Origin: Rhododendron vialii
Taxonomy: Eukaryota; Streptophyta; Magnoliopsida; Ericales; Ericaceae
Length of the DNA: 64,000 nucleotides
NCBI RefSeq assembly: GCF_030253575.1
Contig: NC_080566.1
Coordinates: 8,999,501 to 9,063,500, forward strand
Reading direction: 5' to 3'
Shown here: piece by piece, positions 33,697-44,477 of the stretch
Layout: every line of letters starts with the position of its first letter
Numbering within the stretch: the first letter of the stretch is position 1
Notes under the pieces: model-generated
The model's input: the letters and a program-made list of their open reading frames with translations, nothing else
Databases searched by the model: none
What the model was told of the DNA's origin: nothing
Position numbers and translations under genes: made by a program

Positions 33697-35955
33697 CTGT
33701 TCTTGCCAACTAGTAAGACATGTTGTAGAAGTAAGCAAAATGACTTGCAGTATTGTTCCTGTCACAATTCCGCTCCAAATCCCCTCGCCTCTTAGATTTT
33801 GAAAAAACCCAATACAATAGCCAATGGAATTCCAACCAGATACTATGCCCCAAAATTGACATAGGTGCCAATATGCTGCCACCCACTTCCTCTGGCAATC
33901 CCTGCAGCAAAGGAAAATTAACTTTAAGGTGTGACATGGGGTTGTAGAAAGGGTGATCCTATCAACTCCAACACTTTCTTTGTTCTCAATGCCTCTGTAT
34001 CAGCCTACCACCTTGGTTTGTCTTTCAAGGTTGAGCAACGAAACTTTACGACAGCATTTTAGTACACTATTGTGGAAATAGTTGAAGGAATCAACTTCCA
34101 ATGACAAGTAAAGGAAGCTTTGCATAATTTCACAGAAACACCTTTGACCGAAAGATAGCCATTAAGCTGCATGTTCTAACACATTTACTAAATATGTGGA
34201 CTTCAAATTAGCATAGAGGGCGTTTGCTGTAGATTTTGGGGAGGTGATTTTAGATTTCGCTAGTGTGTTTGCCATAGCTTATACTATTGCTTTTGAGTTG
34301 ACATCGGTTTTCATGCTTTTGAGTTTCGATTTTCGGAAACAACTTCTGTATAGGCTAATGTTCAATGAATTCCTCCGTAGTAAAATGTGCAAAGATGCAT
34401 GAAATCTAACCAGATAGTATTGCCATTAAGCTGTCCATGATGATGGAGAGACAGAGAAGAGGAGACATTTCTCTGACATAATCCACGACATCTTTCTCAC
34501 CACTATATGCATATCCTAGAATGAAGCGGCAGCAAAAGAGAGCCGCGCTTACCATAATTGCCTTTGCAACTGCAAGAACCATCACAGCGCAGACACTCAG
34601 TTGAGCTGCCCGTGAATTCCCAGCTCCTAATTCATTTGAAATCCGAGTGCTACAGATATGATCAATTTTATTCTTATCAGTCATGTATGCACTGATGCAC
34701 ATAAATGCTTCAACTAGAAACAAGCTTAAGAAAACAGTACTTAAAATGTTTTATGTACGAAATACATGCTTAAGGAAACAGCTATCGAAAGCAAAACCTT
34801 GCAGCCGCACCGATAGAATATGGTATGAGGGAGTGCAGTGAAGTAGTTGTAAGGCTGTTCACACAAATGGTAGAATATGATAAGCACTTACGTTGAAAAA
34901 GTTCATATAACAGAAATTCACAAGAATAGAGAAGAAGCATACCAGATTGAAAGCACGGAAGATTCGAGTTCTGGGTTTGGTAGAAGCCCGGACAACAATT
35001 GGAGTAGTTCAAATGACCACCATTCAAGACTGTACATTGTGCATGGGCAGGAAATATCAGGATCGAAAAGGGACATAGAAAGTACGTAAAACTAAGGCAA
35101 TGTTTGGTTCGCTGGAAGGAAACTGCAGTGAAATGGCATTCCCTTGGAATGTTTGTTCTTACTACAAAAGGAAATCATTACTCAAAACAGTTTAGATGAA
35201 TAGCCATTCCACCAGGAGACCAAGGAATTACGATTCCATTCGTCTCTGAAATCACCAGCGAACCAAATGCACCTAAGTGCAAAATCTGCGCTCATAGAAT
35301 ACCAAACCATTCCGGCAGAAGGAAGAGCGTAGCTGAAGAACTCCCCAATGCTCAGGAAAACATCCCTTGACAAAGAACACAAGCAGTTTGTCCATGAAGA
35401 TCCAGAGAAGAGATATCGGTTGGCAAACCAGAATGAGGGACAATATTGCTCCATAAGTATAAGTTCCAAGCTTTCAATACTGCTCTGCTCCATAAGCTTG
35501 CCCACACTGGGTTTCCAATGCACCTGCCATCCCAAACCGCATACATATAAATTAGTAGTCAATTTGTTATGGAAAAAAGACGTCGGTGCAAGAGGTAAAA
35601 AGATCAAGAAACCACTTCATAATGCATAAATTTTGAATTGGGTGTCCATATTAGTTTGGAATATTGCAGGGCTAACTAAAACAAAAAAAAAAAGGACAAG
35701 AAACAAAACTTTACAAGGGCACTGTAGCCGGTAATGTTGGTGAGAGGTGGCAATTGCCACACTGGAGAGGGAAAGTTCACTAATGTGTCCCACCATTAAC
35801 ATGGGTGGGACATGCAAGAGGTACTGCGACATTGTCACCACCACCATCGGCGCTGCTATGGCGGTCACCTTCTTCAGCTCTTCCACAAACGCCTTCGGTG
35901 CGATCGGCACCAACTTCCTATCTCCATTTTTCAGCAACAAAGCCTCTTCCATCAC
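33697..35955 (-). pseudogene. MATE (DTX-type) efflux transporter pseudogene, unit 2
   Basis: Second MATE copy, close to the unit 1 copy. Exon 1 (from 35955, MMEEALLLKNGDRKLVPIAP) is frameshifted by a 2-base loss after SVAIATS. Exon 2 reads GMAGALETQCGQAYGAEQY and then TGA. The part between MDKLLVF and the RDVFLSIGEFF exon is deleted, removing several helices. The exon at 34406-34723 (NELGAGNSRAAQLSVCAVMV ... DYVREMSPLLCLSIIMDSL) is intact. A late exon (33697-33901) reads IARGSGWQHIGTYVNFGA, then TAG, and is frameshifted further on. A 178-bp MITE shared with copy 1 sits at 35096-35273. The lesions differ from those of copy 1, so the two copies died at least partly independently. Confidence 0.88.
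35096..35273. mobile_element. Tourist/Harbinger-like MITE, orthologous insertion
   Basis: Same 178-bp element and same TAA-flanked position (35093-35095, 35274-35276) as 1847-2024 in MATE copy 1, with a handful of substitutions. It was therefore duplicated with the gene and did not insert twice. Confidence 0.88.
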
Positions 35956-35965
35956 CCCCTTCTAA

Positions 35966-38900
35966 TGTTAATTTGGCTTCAACTGTCAACAAGAAGGAAA
36001 CACAAAAAAGGGATAATTCTGTGCTTTAATCTTTGTATTTCCCATACGAAGATTAATAAAATCTTTTTTCGCCGTTAAAAAAAATAAAAAATCTTGAAAG
36101 AAAATTCACCAACCACCTTATAAAAAGGTTCCAACACATACCATAAAGAAACTGATCCCAAAAGAAAGTACCATAAAGAAGAATAAAGCAAACATGTTTG
36201 GAATCTTTTGAAAACTGTTTACCACTAGTGATAGCTATAGAGGTCAACATCTAGAGCTTGTCTTGTTATGAGGATATAATATGCATGAGCTCTTGCATCC
36301 ATATTTCCTAGTCAGAATTTGGCTTACTAGGAAAAGAGAAATGAACTTCACAGGCCAGAGAATCCAATATATCCCAATTGAATATAACTAACAACATCCC
36401 CACGAGGTTTTTCATTGTTTATTAACTCTAAAGAGTACCTAATGTTAATTAATAAATGGAAAAATGGTGCACCATTGTCCAATTTGGCTCTTAGTCCAGT
36501 GTGCAACCAAAGACCGGATTTTGACAAAAAGTCAATTGGGGTATGACAAGCAGGCACGGTGTGCCCCAGCGGTTGACAGGAACCGTGCCCCAGCGGTTGA
36601 CAGGAAGCCTTGCAAGCTACAGCTAACAGACAGAAGAAAAGAAAGAACACATGTGAGCCCACCCCACCCCTTAGTCTCACTTCTCTTATCCTACAATCAA
36701 ACATGCTTAAGGTACATCTGTCCCATCTTTTATGGGATTGGTTGTCTAACGAATAGGTAATCCCTCCACAATTTATTGCATTACTCAGGCGTACTGCAAA
36801 GAAAACGGTAGGTCATAGACTGGAGGACCCCCGGGTACATCGTGATAACTCTCTTCAACCAGATCAACAAAGGCAAAATCAGCTAACTTCTCCACCGGGA
36901 ATTCCAAGCGGTCAGGCAACTCTTTACAAGTAAATGAGATCTATGTGATTCCTTATCCACCTCAAATTTTATTTCTTTCCATGCTTTATGTATTTCACCA
37001 TTCATTATAAGCAAACCAGAAGATTTTACTTAAAGCTAATATAAGGGTTCAGAAACTGACAAAAAAAAAGTGTCTCCTTACTCTCTAAAGAGCCAAACGG
37101 AGATACAAGCTAAGTAGTCTAAAAGGCACTGCTAACTGGTTTCTTGAAAGTGGATTGGTACAATACATGAAATCCAATTAGACTTGAAAGGGGTCCAATT
37201 AGACTTTGGCCTTGTTGGTTAACCTCTCCATATTTCTAGAGACTCAAACAAATGTATTCTAGGCTTCATTTCACTTATCAAAAAGATGTGGAAAAATAAT
37301 TTCTCCAATAAGTTCAGTAAAGTGAAGTCAAAAGAAAGTGAAAGTATTGTCTCTCCATTTTCCTACTCTCTGTCCACTTCCTTCCGCTAAGCCACCAAAT
37401 GACCAAATACGTAGTGTTGTGAATCCCTTATTCAATACAAACCAGAGAAGTTCTTAAAAAATGGCTCTTTAGAGAGGCCAAACAGGACCTAAACATCAAA
37501 TCAGGGATAACAACAAAGGCGCGAGTGCTGGAACTAGGTGGCGCCTACCAAAAAACAAAAATGCATACTTGCAATGCAAGGTGACAAAAAAGAAGCAAGA
37601 AAGTTGCAAAGCAGGGTAAAGCATAAAGCATCTATGCAAAAGGCAGGCAAAGTTTGGAAGGCACTGCAAAAAAAAGCTAGATTTTTCGTCTTCTCATCAT
37701 TCGCATTCCCGGTGATACCACGTGGCCATACAAACAAGTGAAAAATCTCAATGGCACATAAAGAAAGGACCGGATTCTCTCCGGTCATTGTCCAAGACAG
37801 TCCAACAATTTTGTCACCGCCCAAAGGATACTTACCAGTAAACTATTTGATATTTGAGCCCATAAATGTGAGGGAGCTCCGGCAACTATCCGAGATAGTT
37901 ATGTATCTACTCAATTATATTTGGTGACACTGCACCAAAAAATATTACTGTTACACTCGGTCTTAATCACTTATTCTACCCAACTTGAGAGCAACAAAGT
38001 AAAAGGGAAAGAATTAGAGAAGTCAGAAGAAATGTCTTCTTATTTTCTAATACAATGAACTTACTTCAATGTTTTCTTTGCCATTGAATCCCAAATGCAA
38101 AACATTTATGTCCATTTAAGTACCTTGCTTTGCTATTAACCTTCTCTGCTGTTAACATACATACAACTCAAATAAGCCCAAAACTAAATGGGGAACTAGG
38201 ATACCCCACCAAGGGAATGTATAAATTCCTCTACTGCAGAAGAATAGTCCTCTTCTCTCTCCATGGAGTCACATTGGGTAATACTGTGTTACAATGCTGT
38301 TTCCTTTTCTCTGTTAGATTTGGTTAGTTCTATGCTGAAAATCCTCCTTCCTGTCTTCCTTCCTTCCTTTTCTTGACTTTGTTTGCCTGCAAAATCCACA
38401 ATAAAATTACTTCATCATCCTAAGAATTGTATAACTACACTTTGGATGTCATTTTCCTCTATACTCCAAATCGTTATCACTGTTGAAGAGGTGTATGGAA
38501 TAGCAAATTTTGGTTTCAGGCCTATCTTCAAATTTAACATAAAGTTCTTATCTTGTTAACCTTTCTAGATAACCACGCAATCCGGAAAACTACTACCAAA
38601 TTTTAGTTACGACAGAATAAATAGGAACCCAAAAATTGCACACAGAAAGAGCAACATTGAAATGATATTGAAGTACGACATGTTTATACTTCAGAAATGT
38701 TGTTGTATGGCTGAAAACGAATAAATTTATGAAGTGCTCAAATCATGACCGGCTCAGAAATGTCAATCATTGAACTATCCAAAGTTCCAAACTCTGGGAG
38801 TTAGCTATCACCCATTGCCATTAGAACCTGATGGAAATTTTTTATTCCAAATCATGAAGGATGGTTTCATTCATCAAAATTAAAAGGCTCCACCACAATG

Positions 38901-39690
38901 AAGATTTGGACAATAGGATGGAAACAGGGAATGAGAAAGGGGAAAGATATTAAGACACCAAAGCTGCATCAGCCATCAAAACATTAGAAGAATTTACTTG
39001 AAATTGTGCCAATAATTTATTATTTCCCCATTTGACCATTTCAGTATGCATAAAAAGTGCAAACACAACAGATGAAAGTAGTCTATTTGATGACACTAAA
39101 AAATTGTACAGGAACATTTCTCGGAGAAGATCAATCATCGAAGGTAGCCTTGAATCTGTTGATCTAAGCCTAATGCAGAAAAAAGATGACTCATTTTTTG
39201 GAAAAAGGATGCATATTTAAGATCTTTCATGTTTGCCACGAGGAAAACCAAAACAAAAAAAAGGATGCACAAGTAATCAGCATGTGAGAATTTGAAACAT
39301 GAATACGCTGAACCACCAAGGGAGAGTGAGAAACTTACCTTCTGATATTCAACACAGTCAAGGCAAGAACCCTTCAAAATGGAAAGCATGCTGCATCTAA
39401 AACCCCAGCTTTTCATTCCGGAACTAACTTCGATGATTTCTCATGATTAAGCATTCAATCAAATCAGGATTAAAAATATGTGGCTGGACATGAATCTGGG
39501 GAAAAAATGGCCCAACATTACTATTGCCTCTTCAAATTTTGTCTCTTGCTAGAGCAGATTACAACTAGCTACTAGTTTGACCAGTTGTATTTACACTATA
39601 AAAAGCAAAGTCAACCTGGCAATAAAAGCAAACCCAACCCCAACATAAAAAATTATATCACCACCAGGTAAAGACCAGAAGAGAAATAAG
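35966..39690. other. Intergenic, MATE2 to NB-LRR2
   Basis: No complete gene. 35.97-37.62 kb matches 6.24-7.85 kb of unit 1 in blocks. 36740-36935 is an extra segment with an open minus-strand frame, listed separately. 38640-39500 matches the HACL-intron-derived DNA at 23.64-25.26 kb. 37.63-38.63 kb looks unique. Confidence 0.55.
36785..36932 (-). other. Unidentified open coding-like fragment
   Basis: The minus strand is open for about 45 codons ending in TGA and gives CKELPDRLEFPVEKLADFAF followed by a part containing SYHDVPGGPPVYDLP and ending SLQYA. The composition (balanced, acidic, with a PGGPP turn) looks like the C-terminus of a real protein rather than random AT-rich DNA. It lies in a segment absent from the matching place in unit 1 (about 7230-7240). 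I do not recognise the family. It could be a captured exon fragment or chance. Confidence 0.35.
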
Positions 39691-39718
39691 AAACCATACC
39701 TCAATTTCAAGATGTACA

Positions 39719-42700
39719 TTAATCGTCCAAGGACTGTACTTGTTCCTTGTTGATCCAAATAATGGGTATATGAGCAATCTTCAGCCAATCCTCACCACTC
39801 TCTTTCTTGCACCGGCTCTCCAAATTTGGACATCCCTCAATTCGCAGCTCTCTCAGATTCTTTTGACCACCTAGCCCATCCGGCATAGACCTCAGATTAC
39901 TACAACCCAAAATCTCAAAGTATGATAGCGACTGGAGGCTTCCGAGCCAGTTTGGTAGAGAAAATAATCCTTCACAAAGCCACATCTCCAGACGCTGGAG
40001 AGAATTCAAATGTTGCATGCCCTCTGGAAAAGATTGTATCTTAGGACATCCATTGATAAGCAAGTGTTGGAGTACTGTCAGATGTTGCATTCCCTCCGGT
40101 AACGACCTTAGTTTGCGACAGCGTTGAAAACATAAGGATCTGAGAGAAGTTAAGCCTTCCAAGCCCTTAAGGTCCATAAGACTGGCACATTCACTTATAT
40201 CAAGTGAGTCCAGAGAGTTTAGGATTTCGAGTCCTGACAAATTTCCTAGTTTAGGGCAGTAATTAAGTATCAATCGCTTCAGAGAAGACAAACCAGACAT
40301 CTGATTTTGCAGAGTCTCGATATTGGGCATACACGTTAGCTGTAGGGACTCCAAGGCCTCGTGATTTTGAAACAATCCATCCGGTAGAATCTCCAACTGG
40401 AGGTTAGATATCAAAAGAGAGGAAAGCGAAGTCAGATTATTCACTGACTTGAGTAACATTTCATTGTCACCAATCCACAATCTCTTAAGTGTTGTAAGGG
40501 CAGGCAAATTAGTTAGCTTGGGGCAGCTTATTATATTTAACTCTCGTAGGCAAGGAAAAATATATTGTCTTTCCATTGTCGACCATTCCTCCAAACTCGG
40601 CATTTCTTGAAGACTGAGTGTCTCCAGCGCCTGGAATGAAATTTCCCCATCTCCATAATACTCTGGGTCGAAGCACTTCAGAGAATCCATTCTATGGATA
40701 TTGAGTTTTTTAAGGGAGAGTAGTTTCCCAAGAGGCGGAAGCTGTTCACATCTTGTACAGAATTTTAGGGAGATATCAACCAGATTTTTAAGAACCAAGC
40801 CCATCATCCAATTTGGAAACTTTGAACCTCGGTAATAATTTATACTCAGCTTCTTCAGATTTGAGTGAGGTTGGAGACTCTCAAGCACCCCTTCAACATC
40901 ATTGGGTAAGTTTTCATATTTGTGATCACTCCAATGTAAATACAAAGAAACAAGATCATGTTTCCTCTTCAAATTGGCACTCTCAGCGTCCACTGGACTT
41001 CTTACATTATCAAGTCTCTTTATGCTCAGCTCCCCCCCAAGATTAGAATCTTTCAGCTCGCCAATACGATAACCCTCACCCTGGCCAACAATGAAGATGC
41101 TTAGTCTTCGTAGGGAAGTCAGTTGTCCCAATTTAGGGGGCATAGAAACAAGAGAATGACACCCTTTAATGTCCAGGTATATGAGATTTCTCATATGTTT
41201 CATGCGTTTGGGCAACTTCCAAAGCTCATAACAATGTTTAAGTTTCAAAGTCTCTAGGTTTTGGAGATCACATATTGATTCTGGAACATATACTATATTA
41301 GAGAACGACATGTTGAGGTATCTAAGATGGTTTGAGTTGGAAATTGATTTTGGTACGTTCCCAGATAAAATCCAAGAATTCAACTCCAACACCCTGAGAT
41401 ACTTCTGTTTCGATACCCAAGGAGAAACTTTTTCCCAAGAAATACGAGTGTCTGGATGTAAAACAAACGACCGAAGAGATGGAACTTCAAGCATTGCCTC
41501 ATTCCAAGTTACTCCCCCTGCTGAGTGAATGTTAAGAAGCAAGTGACGAACCTTTCCTGGAACTTTCAGATCCTTATGCAGGTCCATAACATATAAATCA
41601 TATTGCATAATAGATAGCGCCAGATCGTGCATAAGATCGTGCATTCTACATACTGTTTTGCAATCGAAATTCTCCTCCACATCTTGTAAGAAGGATCTCC
41701 AAACTAAGTCATTGAATATCTGATGGCCCATGTCATGTAAAGTTGTTTTCCCTAAAGAGGGAATAAAACCATTCGCCATCCACAACTCAATCAGCATGTC
41801 TTTCTCCATCTCACTGTCTTTAACGAATATACAACAATAAGCAAAACATTGCCTCAAGTGTGGAGGCAAATTGTCATAGCTCAACCGTAAGGCAGGCAAG
41901 ATAGTACTTCCATCATCTGGTAGATCCCAAATCTTACTGTCCCTCACAGATAACCACTCACTTTCACTGCTTTTAAACTGCATGAGGCTTCCTAGAGCTT
42001 TTATCGCTAAGGGCAACCCTCCGCATTTTTTCACTATCGCCTTCCCAATCTCAAACAGCTCATGGTTTTCCTCCATCCTTCGATTGTCAAAAGCTCGTTG
42101 CTCAAACAAGGACCAAGAATCATCCTCCGATAGACCAAACATACAGTGCACAGGAAGTGTAGCCATAATATGAGCGACTTTCTGACTCCTTGTTGTCACA
42201 ACAACCTTACTGCCTTTAGCTCCACACCTAAGTACATCTTTTAGTGTATCCCACTTCTCATGGTACTCATTCCACACGTCGTCCAAGACAAGCAAATATC
42301 TCCTGCCACTCAATTTTTCTTGGAGGCGGCGCTGGAGTGGATCCAAGTTCGTGATATTGCATGCACCTCCTTCTATGGACTCTACAATCGCTCCCGTTAA
42401 TCTCTTTATGTCGAAATCATCGGACACGCAAACCCAAAGTCTTAAATCGAAGTGCCCCTCCACTCTCTTATCATTGTACACCAATTTAGCGAGTGTAGTC
42501 TTGCCGAGGCCCCCCATGCCGCATACAGCACACACCGAAACACCATCACGGTCGCTCAAATCATCGAGCAACATGTTAATTATCCTTTCTTTCTCGTCAT
42601 TCCTTCCAAGAATTTCGGATTCATTCACGAAGGAACTAGTCTGTCTTCCCTCCACCCCACGAGATTCGGGCACCATCAAGCCCTCCGTCAGGTGAAAACT

Positions 42701-43099
42701 TCTCTCTCCTGCAATTCTATCCAATCTCTCCTTAACACCCTGAATCTTATTCCCCATCTTCAAACGAAATATAAGCCTATTTGGAAGAGAGAAAAAGGCA
42801 CTTACTCGGTGTATTTGAGAATCCAGTTTTCGTTTGAGGGCTTCGGTGGCGAATTCGTCCAACACGTTGTCGGCATCGTAAGCTGAATCCTTGAGCTTTC
42901 GGAGCCAATTCCTGATGGGCTCGCTCGTCCATTGCTTGGCCTCTGCATCAGCAAGCACTGCCTGGATTGTACTCAAAGTGCTCTCCAGATTTTTCAGCTC
43001 AGTTTCGAGACCCCAGGCGATTCCGAACTCCTGTAGGGCTGAGGAGGTCAAGGTCGTGAAGATTGTCTGTAAGAGAGAGGAGAGGAGTACATCTGCCAT
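39719..43099 (-). CDS. CC-NB-ARC-LRR disease-resistance protein (RGA-like), intact
   Basis: Single-exon 1126-aa intracellular immune receptor. ATG at 43099 (MADVLLSSLLQTIF), the usual family start. Rx-type coiled coil 1-145 with an EDVID-like DADNVLDEF (75-83). NB-ARC about 165-490: P-loop GMGGLGKTT (194-202), kinase-2 LLVLDDVW (269-276), RNBS-B VVVTTRS (299-305), GGLPLA (360-365), RNBS-D CFAYCCIF, and MHD in CRMHDLMHDLAL (486-488). LRRs run from about 560 to the end, the C-terminal ones of the type LPEGMQHL..LQ.L.I..CP. The aromatic Trp at the end of kinase-2 (LDDVW) marks it as non-TIR. It has two more LRR units than the copy at 10103-12937 and a PESRG insert after LMV. All switch motifs are present, so function is plausible; the recognised effector is unknown. 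Confidence 0.95.
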   Translation of the reverse strand: MADVLLSSLLQTIFTTLTSSALQEFGIAWGLETELKNLESTLSTIQAVLADAEAKQWTSEPIRNWLRKLKDSAYDADNVLDEFATEALKRKLDSQIHRVSAFFSLPNRLIFRLKMGNKIQGVKERLDRIAGERSFHLTEGLMVPESRGVEGRQTSSFVNESEILGRNDEKERIINMLLDDLSDRDGVSVCAVCGMGGLGKTTLAKLVYNDKRVEGHFDLRLWVCVSDDFDIKRLTGAIVESIEGGACNITNLDPLQRRLQEKLSGRRYLLVLDDVWNEYHEKWDTLKDVLRCGAKGSKVVVTTRSQKVAHIMATLPVHCMFGLSEDDSWSLFEQRAFDNRRMEENHELFEIGKAIVKKCGGLPLAIKALGSLMQFKSSESEWLSVRDSKIWDLPDDGSTILPALRLSYDNLPPHLRQCFAYCCIFVKDSEMEKDMLIELWMANGFIPSLGKTTLHDMGHQIFNDLVWRSFLQDVEENFDCKTVCRMHDLMHDLALSIMQYDLYVMDLHKDLKVPGKVRHLLLNIHSAGGVTWNEAMLEVPSLRSFVLHPDTRISWEKVSPWVSKQKYLRVLELNSWILSGNVPKSISNSNHLRYLNMSFSNIVYVPESICDLQNLETLKLKHCYELWKLPKRMKHMRNLIYLDIKGCHSLVSMPPKLGQLTSLRRLSIFIVGQGEGYRIGELKDSNLGGELSIKRLDNVRSPVDAESANLKRKHDLVSLYLHWSDHKYENLPNDVEGVLESLQPHSNLKKLSINYYRGSKFPNWMMGLVLKNLVDISLKFCTRCEQLPPLGKLLSLKKLNIHRMDSLKCFDPEYYGDGEISFQALETLSLQEMPSLEEWSTMERQYIFPCLRELNIISCPKLTNLPALTTLKRLWIGDNEMLLKSVNNLTSLSSLLISNLQLEILPDGLFQNHEALESLQLTCMPNIETLQNQMSGLSSLKRLILNYCPKLGNLSGLEILNSLDSLDISECASLMDLKGLEGLTSLRSLCFQRCRKLRSLPEGMQHLTVLQHLLINGCPKIQSFPEGMQHLNSLQRLEMWLCEGLFSLPNWLGSLQSLSYFEILGCSNLRSMPDGLGGQKNLRELRIEGCPNLESRCKKESGEDWLKIAHIPIIWINKEQVQSLDD

Positions 43100-44477
43100 G
43101 GCCCTGTTTTTCTTTTCTCAAGGAGATGAGATGAAAAGAAATGCAGAGTTTTTGAAGATAAAAGAAAGGAAAAGAGAATTGGGAGTGAGAAAAGTAGGGA
43201 GGGAGGGAGGGATAAGGTTTGGGTGGGCATGGTGGTTTCTTTCATTTGTTTTCCACATAGGGGGCTCCACACGTTGTTGACTTGAGAAGAGAGAGAGAAG
43301 ACCAGACCCCAGAAAACAGTGTTTCAGTACCATACCATGGCTCTTCGCGTGGGTTGCTCCGAAATTGGAAGGTTACTTCTCTCTCTCTCTCTCTCCCTCT
43401 CTCTGGTAGCGAATGTCAATTCCACCCGCCATCACGCGGGAGATTTCAAAACGGTAGATGCGGAGAGGAATTACCGGAGGAGAGTACAACCAAAACAAAA
43501 TGAACATGGAGAGTAAAATGAGAGAAAATAAATGGTACTGTACTAATTATTTTTGAACTCCAATTTTTTATAGATTTATTTATTTTTAGTGCCTAAATGG
43601 TACTAATTATTTTTGAACTCCAATTTTTTATAGATTTATTTTTTTTTAGTGCCTAAATTACACCGAGTTAAAATAAATTTGAATGCATTAATAAAAAAGT
43701 GGAGTGCAAAAATTATTTTTTGCATTTTTATTCAAAAAAAATTGTAAAATCTTGCAATAAAATACTCATAGTTATTAACTTACCATTGAAAATGACTTTG
43801 TTTTCTCAAGTCATTTCGATGTTTAAAATTAGTTAAAAAATGAGTTTCGGGAATCTCAATAACTTTTAGGGAATTAGTAACCAATAATTTTGTTCTCATC
43901 CCCACCGCCAAAATGTACCAATAATTTTGTTTACATTTGGTAGCAGTGATTTAGTATGTGATACTATTGAACAGGTGAGCTATCTTTAATGGATGAGAAA
44001 TAGTTTTACTCATACATTGATAAGAAAGAGTTCTCTCTCTCATAATTTCTTCTAAATCCTCACCAAATCACACTCTACACGGACTGTTAAGCCTTTTTAA
44101 AGGGATGGTTGGGGCGACAAGAAGAAAAATAGTAAAACAGAAAACTTCATTTCCACTTTCTTAAATAAAAAGGGGGTATTCATATCATTAACCACACGAT
44201 CAAGATTAAACATGAAATCTGAATGTAGAATCCAACAACTCTGTAGCTCTATATGGTACAATTATAGTGGCCTTGTCCCGCTCTCACTTGCGCAAACATA
44301 CACAACACAAGGCTCCCTTCAGTCGACAATTTATTTGAGTACATCAACACCTCTTAAAACAAATAATCCAAAAGAAAGAAAGAAGAAAAACTCTACAACA
44401 AGATCCTAGACTCACATTATTGAACATTGTCGTACTCAGTCCGCAAATCAAATTTCCAGCTCGAGCCTACAGCCACC
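43100..44477. other. Intergenic, NB-LRR2 upstream to HACL 3' end
   Basis: No gene. 43100-43275 and 43410-43460 match the flanks of the inverted-repeat insertion in unit 1 (12938-13100 and 17725-17790), so this is the unoccupied state. A (CT)n run lies at 43378-43404 and a 60-bp tandem pair at 43541-43660. 43.84-44.40 kb matches 20.44-20.84 kb. Confidence 0.6.
43541..43660. repeat. 60-bp perfect-period tandem pair
   Basis: TACTAATTATTTTTGAACTC...TTAGTGCCTAAAT occurs twice, exactly 60 bp apart, with two or three differences. A recent local duplication in the NB-LRR2/HACL spacer. Confidence 0.85.
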
